Of a stretch of 11,196 nt of DNA, positions 1 to 7,327 are shown piece after piece. The DNA is from an uncultured Collinsella sp. Its GTDB lineage: Bacteria; Actinomycetota; Coriobacteriia; Coriobacteriales; Coriobacteriaceae. How positions within the stretch are numbered: position 1 is the first letter of the stretch; each line of letters opens with the position of its first letter. The DNA lies in contig CAUDCB010000055.1 in NCBI GenBank assembly GCA_958447915.1, forward strand, positions 1 to 11,196, read 5' to 3'. Position numbers and translations under genes: made by a program. The notes beneath the pieces were generated by a model. The model was not told where the DNA came from and searched no databases. It saw only the letters and a list, made by a program, of their open reading frames with translations.

Positions 1-1
1 G

Positions 2-289
2 CTCTATGGCTATCTTGCCCTTGTGATGAAGGAGAGCGGCGTCGATGCCTTTGACGAGACCAAGCCGCTCGATTGCCTGGATGCCTTTGCCACGGCGTTC
101 CCCGAGATTGACCCATGGGAATACCGCCGAGTGATTCAGCTTCATCAAGCCTATGCGTTCGGCGGCCGCCAGCTTAAACCGAACGAGTTGCGCACGCTCC
201 GACGTTTTACCGAACGCCTGCATCGGAGCATGCCGGCTCCGCAAACTGTTATTGAACGCTTCCGCCGCTACATACTGCACGCGTTGTAG
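2..289 (+). CDS. C-terminal end of an unidentified protein (partial; possibly transglutaminase/DUF4129-like)
   Basis: The reading frame is open to the left edge, so this is the last 95 codons of a longer gene; the GTG and ATG at 23 and 26 are probably internal. The visible part is hydrophilic and helical, with no membrane segment. It has an acidic first half, then a basic tail with the pattern W-E-Y-R-R, later A-Y-A-F-G-G and L-R-x-L-R-R-F-x-E-R-L. An Asp-Pro-Trp-Glu segment followed by a Tyr/Phe-Gly-Gly helix and a basic helix is reminiscent of the C-terminal domain (DUF4129) found after transglutaminase-like domains in Actinobacteria. That is a weak pattern impression, not an identification. 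It ends 15 bp before the LRR surface-protein gene on the same strand, so the two are probably co-transcribed. Confidence 0.75.
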   Translation, partial: LYGYLALVMKESGVDAFDETKPLDCLDAFATAFPEIDPWEYRRVIQLHQAYAFGGRQLKPNELRTLRRFTERLHRSMPAPQTVIERFRRYILHAL

Positions 290-299
290 AGGGAGTAGG
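288..299 (+). promoter_or_regulatory. Ribosome binding site supporting the GTG start at 305
   Basis: A purine-rich AGAGGGAGTAGG overlaps the stop codon of the upstream gene. Its GGGAG core (291-295) lies 9 nt before the GTG at 305. The next in-frame ATG (329, residue 9) has no comparable site in front of it, so GTG is preferred. No promoter is evident in the 15-bp gap, which fits translation from an upstream-initiated operon mRNA. Confidence 0.6.
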
Positions 300-304
300 T
301 CTAC

Positions 305-3300
305 GTGTTTTCTAAATATCCTCAACATATGGCTTCGCACAAGAACGCGGCGTCGGCCAAATTAAAAGGCCCGCGGAATGCGTCCGCGCGCGTTCAGCAT
401 GCCGCTAAAAATATGTATCGCGCCAAGCCTTTGGCTGCAACGCGCGTTGTGGCAGCGGCGGCTTCGGTTGCTGCGGTCGGCGTATTTGGCACAGTTGCCT
501 TTGAGTTGGCCCAGAGTAATTTGAGCTTCGACCCTTCGGGATATATCGCTGCATACAGTCACGGTGACACGGAGTCCGGCGAGGCATATCAGATCAGTCC
601 GCTCTCGACGGATGCCGAGGCAAATCGTCACGACGAAAAAAGCGACAGTCGGGATACGAGCGCACGCGAGCAGCAGGCTCCGCTCGATAATGCGCAGGGA
701 CAGGCAAATCTGACGGGGCAAAGCGGCACGACTGCCTATAACGTTACCGGCAGCGCCGATGGAGCGGGCGTAGGCGTTGCGGGCGGCTCGGGCACCGGCG
801 CGGGTGGCGCTGGTGGCTCGGGAGGCGGGCAGAACGTCCCCGTCATTAATGGGGGTGGAGCGTCTGGCGGCAATGCCGGCGGCGGTGCAGGTGGAAACGG
901 TTCGGGCGGTAACGGCGGTCCTGGCGGCTCGGCCACCTCGACGGCCAATTCCTACAAGTATCTTCTTGCGGACCCCGCGCCTCAAAAGGGTGCCCCCATG
1001 GGAGACACAACGTTCTTTACGCAGTTTAACGGTACAAATGGATTGATCGATCCCCATGAGGTGCGGATTTCACCCATGGAGGATGCGATCTACGACGGAC
1101 AGGTGCTCGATGCCTGGACGCTATTCTGTGCTATGGATGTCCACTGGAGTGACGACAAGGGCCTCTACTATCTTGCCTGCGCCAAGGACGAGTTCGCCAC
1201 GTTTCCGTATCTCCGCATTAACTCGTGGACCAATGCCGCGGGCGAGCAGAATCCGGTGCTGTGCTCGAGTCAGCCGCTAACGGTGAGCGTCTCGCTGCGC
1301 CTGTCGCAGGATGCGGCGTGGACGACGCGTACCGTTACCATCCAGCCGGCGCAGTCGTGCCTGTTTGTGGTCGGCCAGCCCGATTCTATGGGCCAGCGAA
1401 ACGTGATTTGGAGCACACTGAGCTCCAAGGAGAACCTGCTGAATGTCAACACGCAAGAAGCCTTTATGAAGCAGGCGGGCCACGTCGATTCGGAAGGTTA
1501 CCTCAATGCCTTGTTGCTGGGGTGGCGCGAGAACGAGGCGGCCGTCCCATATTTCTACACGCTGACGCCCGGTCGTCATGTGGTGGTTCCCGGCGATGTC
1601 GTGCCCATCGATCCCGCCTACAAGGTGCGCTTTCAGGGCTATGCCCTCGACGAGGGCTATCGCTTTGACGACGATCCGACTAGCCCCAATAGCTCACGCC
1701 TGCAGACGCTCGTCGACGTGGACGAGTCGGCCGTGTCGGTCGATGGCGGTGTCGAGACGCTGAGTGTTCCGCAGGGCGTGCAGGCGGTCGACGCCTATAC
1801 CGACAATCGCCAGCGCGAGGGCTTTACATGGCAGATCAATAATCTAGAGCTGCCGTCCTCGGTGTACTACGTCAACGTCAATGCGGGCTTTCAGGTGCTC
1901 GATGTCTACCGTGTCGCATCGGATAACCCCGTCTATGCCGCAACCGATGAGGGCATCTTGACGTCTCGCGACGGCCAGGAGTATTTGGGCGTTCCCTACC
2001 ATACGCGCGAGCTCGACGTTCCCGCCGATATTACCCATGTTGTCATTCCCGATCGCAATAAGCTCGATCGCGTTGTTCTGCACGCGTCAAAAGAGGGTGA
2101 TTTGCCCCAGATTGACGTGAACAATTTGCAGGACTGCACCCTTGTCGTCGACGATGCCGTACTGCTCGATTTCATTACCGAGCATGCGGGCGAGCTGGAG
2201 AATGCTTACGGCGTTTACGTATCGCCCGCGAGCAATCCCGATGTCCAGCTCAGGTACTCGCAGGGTCTGGTGTACAACATTAAATCGCGCTTTGAAGGCG
2301 ATCTGTGCTATGTGCTCGATACGGGTTCCAATATTGCCTTGGTGCAGATATCCAACACCATCATGAAGGGCGCCTTTGCGGGCAACACTTCGGTGGACAC
2401 GCTGGTGCTCATGCCGTGGTTTGACGATAGGGTGACGCTCGAGGACGGCAGCCTTGCGGGCGGTTCCGTGCGGACCATCGTGTGCGCAACCGACGAGCAG
2501 GTCGCCTATGTCGAGCAGCGTAAGGCCGCCGCCGGTGCGCCCGATGCGTGCGTAATTAAGATGAGCCTGTCTCAAGACGGATACTTGTATTATGCCAACG
2601 CCGGCAAGACGATTTTGCTGTCCGCTGCAGGCGATGAGGATGGCAACCTGCCCGCGACCTTTGACGGCACCTTGCTTACGGATGGCGGCAAGCAGCTCCA
2701 AGTAGATTCCATCGCACCGTATGCTTTCTCGGGCGATACGGAGCTCAGGTTTGTCAATCTGGGCGAGAAGACGAGTGCCATCGGCCGTAACGCGTTTGAG
2801 AACTGCCAAAACCTTCAAGGTGTGTTTATCGGCACGCCTGATAGCATCGAGGTGGGGGCGGATGCCTTTAAGGGCTGCACGGGCCTGGGCTTTGTGGCGT
2901 CGCGTGCTAAAAAGGCTGTCTTTGCCACGGCCGAGAATCCCAATCCGGCCGGCTGCACCTGGTATGCGCCCGATGGCGAGCTGCAGGGCTACGACAGCCG
3001 CTTTGTCACTGTCGACGGCATTTACGATTTTGATTGCGATACTCAGGGCGACGACACGGCTCTTCTCTACGGCTATTTCGATGGAGGTGAGGAGGGCGAG
3101 CCAAGCATCCTGCTCGGTGCGCCTTCGGTGCTCAACGGTACGATCGACCTGCTGCCGAGTACGATTGAGATCTTTGGCGGCTATTCCTTGTCCGGTGTCA
3201 AGGACCTGTCTGGTGCCTTTGAGGGAACCGGAGGCGTGTGGGATATCAATTGGGCTTCGGCTCCCAATCTGGCATATATCGATCGTAATGCCTTTAGGAA

Positions 3301-4552
3301 TGCTGGCATCGCTGGCGATCTGAACATCGACCTTCCCGATAACGAGATTTACGTCGGTGTGTCGGCGTTCGACGGCTGTGCAAATCTTACGTCCGCATCT
3401 GTACACGCGGCAACAATCGAAATTAGCGATCAGGCATTCACGAATTGCCCGAGGCTCGCGAGCGCATCGTTTGTGGCAGACACCAATGGCGACTACGACG
3501 CAGCTACGGGTGCGGGCTCTCGGAACTATTTGGCATCATCGCTGTTTGGCAACGATGCCAACTTTACGAACTTGACCGTCGGCGCCGGTATTGCGACGCT
3601 GGGCTATCCGTCGCCGGGTGTGGGCTTCTTCTTGGACGGCGCAACCGATGTCCAAGAGGAGGCCAACCGCGTTCGCCTGTCGGTGCCCAGTGGCATGGAG
3701 CAGGACTACCTCAATGCATGGGTCTACGGACTCATTGGCTACGACGACTACGACACGTATTATGGCGTTGTGGAATTTGGCATGCTCTCCGATTGGTTTA
3801 TGGGGGAGGGTCCGGAGCCGACGGCCGATGCGGTTAGGGCGCAGATGGCTCAGAACCTATTGGAGCCCGAGAATCGCCTGCGAACCATGATGGGGCTGCC
3901 GCTGGTCGAGGCTTCTACGGTAATACAGGCGGGTGGCGATGCGGCCGAGAGCCATGAATGGGAGATAGAGGACAACGGTGACGGTACTGCCACGCTGGTC
4001 TCGGCGCCGTCCGATATCGAGCGTGCCGATCTGGCGAGCGTGTTGACGGGGCCAACCGTAATCGACTCGAACGCCTTCTCGCGCTGCTCGAACCTCACCG
4101 AGATTGAGCTGTGCGATAAGGTGGTCGGCATCCAGAGCGGTGCGTTTGCGGGCTGCAGCGGCGTGACGGTGACGCTGCCTACTGGCTGTCCGCTGCCGGA
4201 GTTGCTGGGCGGGATGGAGAGCATGCCGTTCTCGTTTGGCGGCAACGTAGTGCTCGATATCGCCGAGGCCGATCGCGAATCGCTGCTCAAGACGTGGCCT
4301 CGTCAGATGCTGGGGGTTGCTACAGACGACGAGGAGGCCGACTATGTCGAGAGCAAGTGGTTCGGCAACGTCAATATGGATACGTTTGAGTCGCCGACGT
4401 TCGATGTGCTCAATAAGGCTGTAAATGAGCCCATCATGGAGTGCGAGAATCGCTTGCGCTCGCTGATGGGCATGGAGGCCATAAGCGATATCGGCGAGCT
4501 CGGCGACCCCATTGATATCAATAAGTATCCGCAATATTGGATCGCCGGCTAG
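305..4552 (+). CDS. Very large exported BspA-like leucine-rich-repeat (LRR_5) protein, 1415 aa
   Basis: Likely a cell-surface protein for host or matrix contact; this role is inferred from the BspA/LRR_5 family. Residues 1-43 are Lys/Arg/His-rich and 44-67 are a hydrophobic helix (Ala/Val-rich), giving a signal anchor or signal peptide without a convincing cleavage site. An acidic Ser/Asp/Gln-rich stretch follows, then a Gly/Ser/Ala linker at 151-209. Residues about 215-540 are unassigned. From about 548 there are three strands of the form D-G-x-L-Y/T followed by degenerate LRR_5 units: GAFAGNTSVDTLVL at 688 onward, blocks near 795-875 (IAPYAFSG, IGRNAFENCQNL), 985-1060 (IDRNAFRN, SAFDGCANL, QAFTNCPRL) and 1249-1292 (DSNAFSRCSNL, SGAFAGCSG). 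Residues 1123-1199 and 1315-1391 are an internal duplication. The C-terminus (NKYPQYWIAG) has no LPxTG, hydrophobic tail or positive tail, so there is no sortase anchor. Codon use matches the neighbours. Confidence 0.95.
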   Translation: MFSKYPQHMASHKNAASAKLKGPRNASARVQHAAKNMYRAKPLAATRVVAAAASVAAVGVFGTVAFELAQSNLSFDPSGYIAAYSHGDTESGEAYQISPLSTDAEANRHDEKSDSRDTSAREQQAPLDNAQGQANLTGQSGTTAYNVTGSADGAGVGVAGGSGTGAGGAGGSGGGQNVPVINGGGASGGNAGGGAGGNGSGGNGGPGGSATSTANSYKYLLADPAPQKGAPMGDTTFFTQFNGTNGLIDPHEVRISPMEDAIYDGQVLDAWTLFCAMDVHWSDDKGLYYLACAKDEFATFPYLRINSWTNAAGEQNPVLCSSQPLTVSVSLRLSQDAAWTTRTVTIQPAQSCLFVVGQPDSMGQRNVIWSTLSSKENLLNVNTQEAFMKQAGHVDSEGYLNALLLGWRENEAAVPYFYTLTPGRHVVVPGDVVPIDPAYKVRFQGYALDEGYRFDDDPTSPNSSRLQTLVDVDESAVSVDGGVETLSVPQGVQAVDAYTDNRQREGFTWQINNLELPSSVYYVNVNAGFQVLDVYRVASDNPVYAATDEGILTSRDGQEYLGVPYHTRELDVPADITHVVIPDRNKLDRVVLHASKEGDLPQIDVNNLQDCTLVVDDAVLLDFITEHAGELENAYGVYVSPASNPDVQLRYSQGLVYNIKSRFEGDLCYVLDTGSNIALVQISNTIMKGAFAGNTSVDTLVLMPWFDDRVTLEDGSLAGGSVRTIVCATDEQVAYVEQRKAAAGAPDACVIKMSLSQDGYLYYANAGKTILLSAAGDEDGNLPATFDGTLLTDGGKQLQVDSIAPYAFSGDTELRFVNLGEKTSAIGRNAFENCQNLQGVFIGTPDSIEVGADAFKGCTGLGFVASRAKKAVFATAENPNPAGCTWYAPDGELQGYDSRFVTVDGIYDFDCDTQGDDTALLYGYFDGGEEGEPSILLGAPSVLNGTIDLLPSTIEIFGGYSLSGVKDLSGAFEGTGGVWDINWASAPNLAYIDRNAFRNAGIAGDLNIDLPDNEIYVGVSAFDGCANLTSASVHAATIEISDQAFTNCPRLASASFVADTNGDYDAATGAGSRNYLASSLFGNDANFTNLTVGAGIATLGYPSPGVGFFLDGATDVQEEANRVRLSVPSGMEQDYLNAWVYGLIGYDDYDTYYGVVEFGMLSDWFMGEGPEPTADAVRAQMAQNLLEPENRLRTMMGLPLVEASTVIQAGGDAAESHEWEIEDNGDGTATLVSAPSDIERADLASVLTGPTVIDSNAFSRCSNLTEIELCDKVVGIQSGAFAGCSGVTVTLPTGCPLPELLGGMESMPFSFGGNVVLDIAEADRESLLKTWPRQMLGVATDDEEADYVESKWFGNVNMDTFESPTFDVLNKAVNEPIMECENRLRSLMGMEAISDIGELGDPIDINKYPQYWIAG
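755..931 (+). repeat. Low-complexity Gly/Ser/Ala linker coding region
   Basis: Codons 151-209 of the LRR protein are mostly Gly with Ser, Ala and Asn, written with mixed GGC/GGT/GGA/GGG codons. The DNA is therefore repetitive in composition but not an exact tandem array. It is probably a flexible spacer between the membrane-proximal segment and the extracellular folded part. The mixed codons argue against recent slippage expansion. Confidence 0.8.
3671..3901 (+). repeat. Copy 1 of a duplicated ~77-aa module in the LRR protein (residues 1123-1199)
   Basis: This segment aligns without gaps to residues 1315-1391 at a constant offset of 192 residues. I count 20 identities in 77 positions, including W1139, G1145, the V-E pair near 1156-1157, P-T-x-D near 1172-1175, and E1187-x-ENRLR-x-x-MG. 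It follows the LRR block ending near 1060. The segment is rich in aromatic and acidic residues (GYDDYDTYY), then probably helical. I do not recognise it as a named domain. Confidence 0.75.
4247..4477 (+). repeat. Copy 2 of the duplicated ~77-aa module (residues 1315-1391)
   Basis: This is the second copy of the module, directly after the last LRR block and almost at the protein's C-terminus. The key shared positions are W1331, G1337, D1342, V1348-E1349, P-T-x-D near 1364-1367, and E1379-x-ENRLR-x-x-MG. Exactly 48 residues separate the Trp and the Glu in both copies. DNA identity is also visible over the ENRLR..MG codons (3863-3901 against 4439-4477). The remaining 24 residues end the protein. 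Confidence 0.75.
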
Positions 4553-4557
4553 GCAGG

Positions 4558-5286
4558 TTATGAAGCGAGGCAGCCCCAGTCGATGGGGCTGCTGCCGTTT
4601 TGCTCGAGCAATTCATTGGCTGCCGAGAAGGGACGCGACCCCATAAAAGCGGGGAGTTCTGCCGTGGCGCGGTTTGCCGAAAGCGGCGAAGGGTGTGTGG
4701 AGGCCAGGCAGAACTTGCTGCTTTCCCTGTCCGCGCCGGTCGCGGCGAGCTTGCCCTCGACCATCTGCTGGGCAAAGCGGCCCCATGCCAAAAAGACGAC
4801 CGGCTGGGGCAGCTGGCAGCAGCGCTGAATAACGTAGTCGGTGAGCGTGCTCCAGCCCAGCTTGGCGTGCGAGTTCGCGGCATGTTCGCGCACGGTGAGC
4901 GTCGTGTTGAGAAGCAGGACGCCCTGTTGTGCCCAGGGGGTTAGGTCTCCCGTGGCGGGAATGGGGCAGCCCAGATCGGCGTTGAGTTCCTTATAGATGT
5001 TGCGCAGGCTCGGCGGCAACTTGGTTTGCGTCGCAGGCACCGAGAAAGACAGACCCATGGCCTGGTTGGGTCCGTGATAGGGGTCTTGACCCAAGATGAC
5101 TACCTTGACCAGGTCGGCCGGGGTGTAGGCGAGGGCATTGAGGATGTCGTCTTGTGCCGGGTAGATGGTCTGCTCGGCACGCAGGAGGGCGATGCGCTCG
5201 AGCAGCTGGTTCGTAGTGTCACGTACCGGCTGCGGCGCATCGCCCAACCAAGTTGCTATGTTGCGGTCGCGAGTTACAGCGTCCAT
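4558..5286 (-). CDS. ung: Uracil-DNA glycosylase, family 1 (Ung)
   Basis: Removes uracil from DNA by hydrolysing the N-glycosidic bond, starting base excision repair in the cytoplasm. The 242-aa length is near the family norm of about 220-240. Active-site features are all present: the water-activating loop GQDPYHGP with Asp68 (E. coli Asp64 equivalent), Tyr70 blocking thymine, Phe81 stacking, LLLN with Asn127 for uracil recognition, and the HPSPLS leucine loop with catalytic His198. The tail SPIDW is also family-typical. Residues 178-197 before the HPS loop are slightly longer than in E. coli. AAAGGAG lies 4 nt before the ATG. The gene converges on the LRR gene with a 5-bp gap and lies 86 bp downstream of the EamA transporter on the same strand. 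Confidence 0.97.
   Translation of the reverse strand: MDAVTRDRNIATWLGDAPQPVRDTTNQLLERIALLRAEQTIYPAQDDILNALAYTPADLVKVVILGQDPYHGPNQAMGLSFSVPATQTKLPPSLRNIYKELNADLGCPIPATGDLTPWAQQGVLLLNTTLTVREHAANSHAKLGWSTLTDYVIQRCCQLPQPVVFLAWGRFAQQMVEGKLAATGADRESSKFCLASTHPSPLSANRATAELPAFMGSRPFSAANELLEQNGSSPIDWGCLAS
4570..4601 (+). terminator. Rho-independent-type terminator for the LRR gene, embedded in the 3' end of ung
   Basis: A perfect 9-bp stem, GCAGCCCCA (4570-4578) and TGGGGCTGC (4584-4592), encloses a 5-nt loop, GTCGA. TGCCG and a short TTTT run follow at 4598-4601. The U-run is on the + strand only, so the element is oriented for the LRR gene, whose stop is 18 bp upstream. It lies within the last codons of ung, which encode the family-typical P-I-D-W ending, so part of the symmetry is forced by protein sequence. 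The T-tract is short and offset from the stem, so efficiency is uncertain. Confidence 0.5.
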
Positions 5287-5290
5287 AGAA

Positions 5291-5327
5291 CTCCTTTAGG
5301 GCAGATGCTATGTTGGCATCTATTGTA
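5291..5327 (-). promoter_or_regulatory. Leader of ung: possible -10 box, small hairpin and Shine-Dalgarno site
   Basis: Read on the - strand, TACAAT (5327-5322) is a 5/6 match to a sigma-70 -10 box, but no good -35 box lies at the expected distance. Immediately after it, AGATGC and GCATCT (5321-5316 and 5308-5303) form a 6-bp inverted repeat with a 7-nt spacer. AAAGGAG follows at 5297-5291. The hairpin would straddle the transcription start, so an operator or 5'-end stabiliser are both possible. Support is positional only. Confidence 0.3.
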
Positions 5328-5372
5328 AAGGCGTCCAGAGACCTTTATGCCACGGCTGCATGAGGAGTGGGC

Positions 5373-6275
5373 CTACGAGACGTGCTCGGGCGCTCCTGCC
5401 ATACGAGCGTGCCCATGTGCGCGAAGGCGCGGAAGCTCGACGGTTGCCACCATGACGCCGGTGAGGATGAGGGCGGCGCCAAAGAAGGCGATGGGGCTCA
5501 GGACCTCGCCGACCAGGAAGAACGAGAAGACGGCGGAGCAGACCGGCTCGAGCGAGAAGGCGAAGCCGGTGGTCTCGGCAGGTACGTGGGGCTGCACGAG
5601 CGTCTGGGTGATAAAGCCGTAGGCAGAGCAGATGAGTGCAAGCGCAACGACAACGACGATCTCGTTCGGCGTGCTGGGAAGCGTGAAGCCGCCAAAGGTG
5701 CATGCGGCGATGCCCGAGAACAAGCCACCGAAGCCCAGCTGCCAAACGCCCAGAGCCAGCGGATCGACTTCTTCGACAAAGCGCTTGGCGATGATAATGT
5801 GGCCGGCATAGATAAAGGCCGAGAGCAGCATGATGATCGCACCGGGATTCAGGCTGGTAAAGTCGGCGCCCGAGAGCAAAAGCATGCCGCAGGTGACAAT
5901 GGCGGTGCCGATGAGCACCTTGCGCTCGGGGGCGCGACGCAGCAGGGCCGCGTTGGCAAACGGTACGATCACGACCGTCAGGCTCTGCAAAAAGCCGGCG
6001 GTGGAGGCAGAAGTGAGGCTGGAGCCCAGGCACATGCAGGTGAGCTCGGTTGCCATGATGGCGCCGATGATGGCGGAACGAATCATCACGTCGCGGTTGA
6101 TGCGCAGCGCGTGCTTGTGGAAGAGCAGCAGACAAGCTACAAAGGCGATGATGCAGCGCAGCGCGACGATGCTCGTGGCATTCATGCTGTCCATGCCGAT
6201 CTTCATGAGGGGGTACGAAAAGCCCCATGCGACGGGAACGGAAAATGAGAGCGCGATTGCTTTTTTGCGATCCAT
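5373..6275 (-). CDS. EamA/DMT-superfamily transporter (10-TM), substrate unknown
   Basis: This is an inner-membrane drug/metabolite transporter-family protein, probably an exporter of amino acids or related metabolites; the substrate cannot be read from the sequence. The 300 aa contain two EamA halves. The first is about residues 6-135, with VAWGFSYPLMKIGM near the N-terminus and the SSLTSASTAGFLQSL helix. The second is about 145-278, with the hallmark FSLEPVCSAVFSFFLVGEVL near the C-terminus. About ten hydrophobic helices are visible, with a short basic tail after 281. AAAAGGAG lies 4 nt before the ATG. The gene is divergent from a LysR-type regulator across 158 bp, which suggests control by that regulator. 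Genes of this kind paired with a LysR gene are often induced by the exported compound. Confidence 0.93.
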   Translation of the reverse strand: MDRKKAIALSFSVPVAWGFSYPLMKIGMDSMNATSIVALRCIIAFVACLLLFHKHALRINRDVMIRSAIIGAIMATELTCMCLGSSLTSASTAGFLQSLTVVIVPFANAALLRRAPERKVLIGTAIVTCGMLLLSGADFTSLNPGAIIMLLSAFIYAGHIIIAKRFVEEVDPLALGVWQLGFGGLFSGIAACTFGGFTLPSTPNEIVVVVALALICSAYGFITQTLVQPHVPAETTGFAFSLEPVCSAVFSFFLVGEVLSPIAFFGAALILTGVMVATVELPRLRAHGHARMAGAPEHVS

Positions 6276-6355
6276 GGGACTCCTTTTGTTACAGAACGGT
6301 TTCGCAAAAAGGATTCTGCTCCCAGATATGGATGTAGTAAAGCGAATGTATCTTC

Positions 6356-6374
6356 AGTATGATTAAGAAATACT
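6356..6374. promoter_or_regulatory. Candidate LysR operator: inverted repeat AGTAT-N9-ATACT
   Basis: This 19-bp dyad lies in the AT-rich divergent gap between the EamA and LysR genes, 59 bp before the LysR ATG and 81 bp before the EamA ATG. Its size and placement suit a LysR-type site, although the strict T-N11-A form is not met. It overlaps TATGAT (6358-6363), a 5/6 match to a -10 box on the + strand with a poor -35 (TAGTAA, 17 bp upstream). Binding there could repress the regulator's own gene while affecting the divergent transporter. Confidence 0.4.
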
Positions 6375-6433
6375 AATGTTGGAAGAAAAAGCCCTGGCAA
6401 AACGTTTTACGGCTACATCGATGTGGAGGCACG

Positions 6434-7300
6434 ATGGCATCGCGGTATCAGATTGTATGTATGGTGGTCGATTGCGGCAGCCTGAAACGTGCCGCCGACG
6501 AGCTGGGCTATACGCAAAGCGCGGTGAGCCAGGCCGTCAAGGCGCTCGAGCGCGAGCTGGGCACCACGATTATCGAGCGTGGCAAGCAGGGCGTCTCACT
6601 GACGCGCGACGGCAAACAGTATCTGCCGTATCTGCGCCAGATCGTTACGGCCGAGGCCGAGCTTGAGGGCAAGCGCCAGGAGTTGCTGGGGCTTTCGTCG
6701 ACCGACATTCGCATTGCGACGTTTACCAACGTGAGTCGTACTGTGTTGCCGCGTGTGATCCGCGACTTTGGGGCCCTGCATCCGGGCGTGCGCTTTACCC
6801 TCAAGCAGGGCGATTACACGCGCAATGCCCAGTGGGTGCACGATGGCATGGTCGACTTTTGCTTTACAGCGCGTGGATTTACCGAGGGGCTCGAGAAACG
6901 CGTGGTCTATCACGACGAGCTGGTGGCGCTGTTGCCAGCCGTCCATCCACTGGCGGCAAAGGAAAAGGTGACGCTTGCCGACCTGGCGTCCGAACCGTTT
7001 GTGCTGCTGGATGAGGGCGAACAGAGTCTGGTGCTCGATGCGTTTGCCGCGCACGGGCTATCGCCGCATGTGACGAGTGAGGTCACCGATGACTACACCA
7101 TTATGGCGATGGTGGAGGAGGGCCTCGGTGTGAGCATGCTCTACCGCCGTACCGTCGAGGGCATGCGGGCCGATATTTGTGTGCGCCCCATCGTGCATGC
7201 TCCCTCGCGCGACGTCGTGGCGGCTTGGCGCAGCTGGGACACCATGCCTATCGCCACGAGGCGCTTTATCGACTATATGAGCTCGCATATTGTCAATTAA
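6434..7300 (+). CDS. LysR-family transcriptional regulator
   Basis: A DNA-binding regulator that probably controls the divergent EamA transporter gene and itself; the target is inferred from gene order. The 288-aa length is usual for the family. Residues 1-60 form the winged helix-turn-helix: the core CGSLKRAADELGYTQSAVSQAVKALERELG, then a wing around IIERGKQGVSLTRDG. A linker helix (about 62-86) is followed by a periplasmic-binding-protein-like effector domain (89-288). In that domain, IRIATFTNVSRTVLPRVI begins subdomain I, and DDYTIMAMVEEGLGVSML matches the strongly conserved LysR segment before the C-terminus. GGAGG is 4 nt before the ATG at 6434. The gene ends 27 bp from the convergent MATE gene, with no clear terminator between them. 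Confidence 0.96.
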   Translation: MASRYQIVCMVVDCGSLKRAADELGYTQSAVSQAVKALERELGTTIIERGKQGVSLTRDGKQYLPYLRQIVTAEAELEGKRQELLGLSSTDIRIATFTNVSRTVLPRVIRDFGALHPGVRFTLKQGDYTRNAQWVHDGMVDFCFTARGFTEGLEKRVVYHDELVALLPAVHPLAAKEKVTLADLASEPFVLLDEGEQSLVLDAFAAHGLSPHVTSEVTDDYTIMAMVEEGLGVSMLYRRTVEGMRADICVRPIVHAPSRDVVAAWRSWDTMPIATRRFIDYMSSHIVN

Positions 7301-7327
7301 TGACTGGCGTGGCGTTGAGTGTGGTGA

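Noticed and set aside
23..28. Treating GTG/ATG at 23-28 as the start of the first gene
   Set aside because: The frame is open to the left edge of the window and no ribosome binding site is visible, so the gene most likely begins outside.
2087..3406. A 439-codon open frame on the - strand inside the LRR gene
   Set aside because: It lies wholly antisense to a clearly coding gene, has no Shine-Dalgarno site or recognisable motif, and is the kind of long shadow frame that GC-rich codon use produces. The frames at 362-1057 and 3857-4534 on the - strand are rejected for the same reason.
4480..4552. Sortase (LPxTG-type) anchor at the C-terminus of the LRR protein
   Set aside because: The last 24 residues contain no LPxTG-like motif, hydrophobic helix or basic tail.
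5367..6248. A 293-codon open frame on the + strand opposite the EamA transporter
   Set aside because: Its product is low-complexity and highly charged (Gly/Asp/Glu/Arg-rich), as expected for the antisense of a membrane-protein gene. The EamA frame has helices, family motifs and a ribosome binding site.
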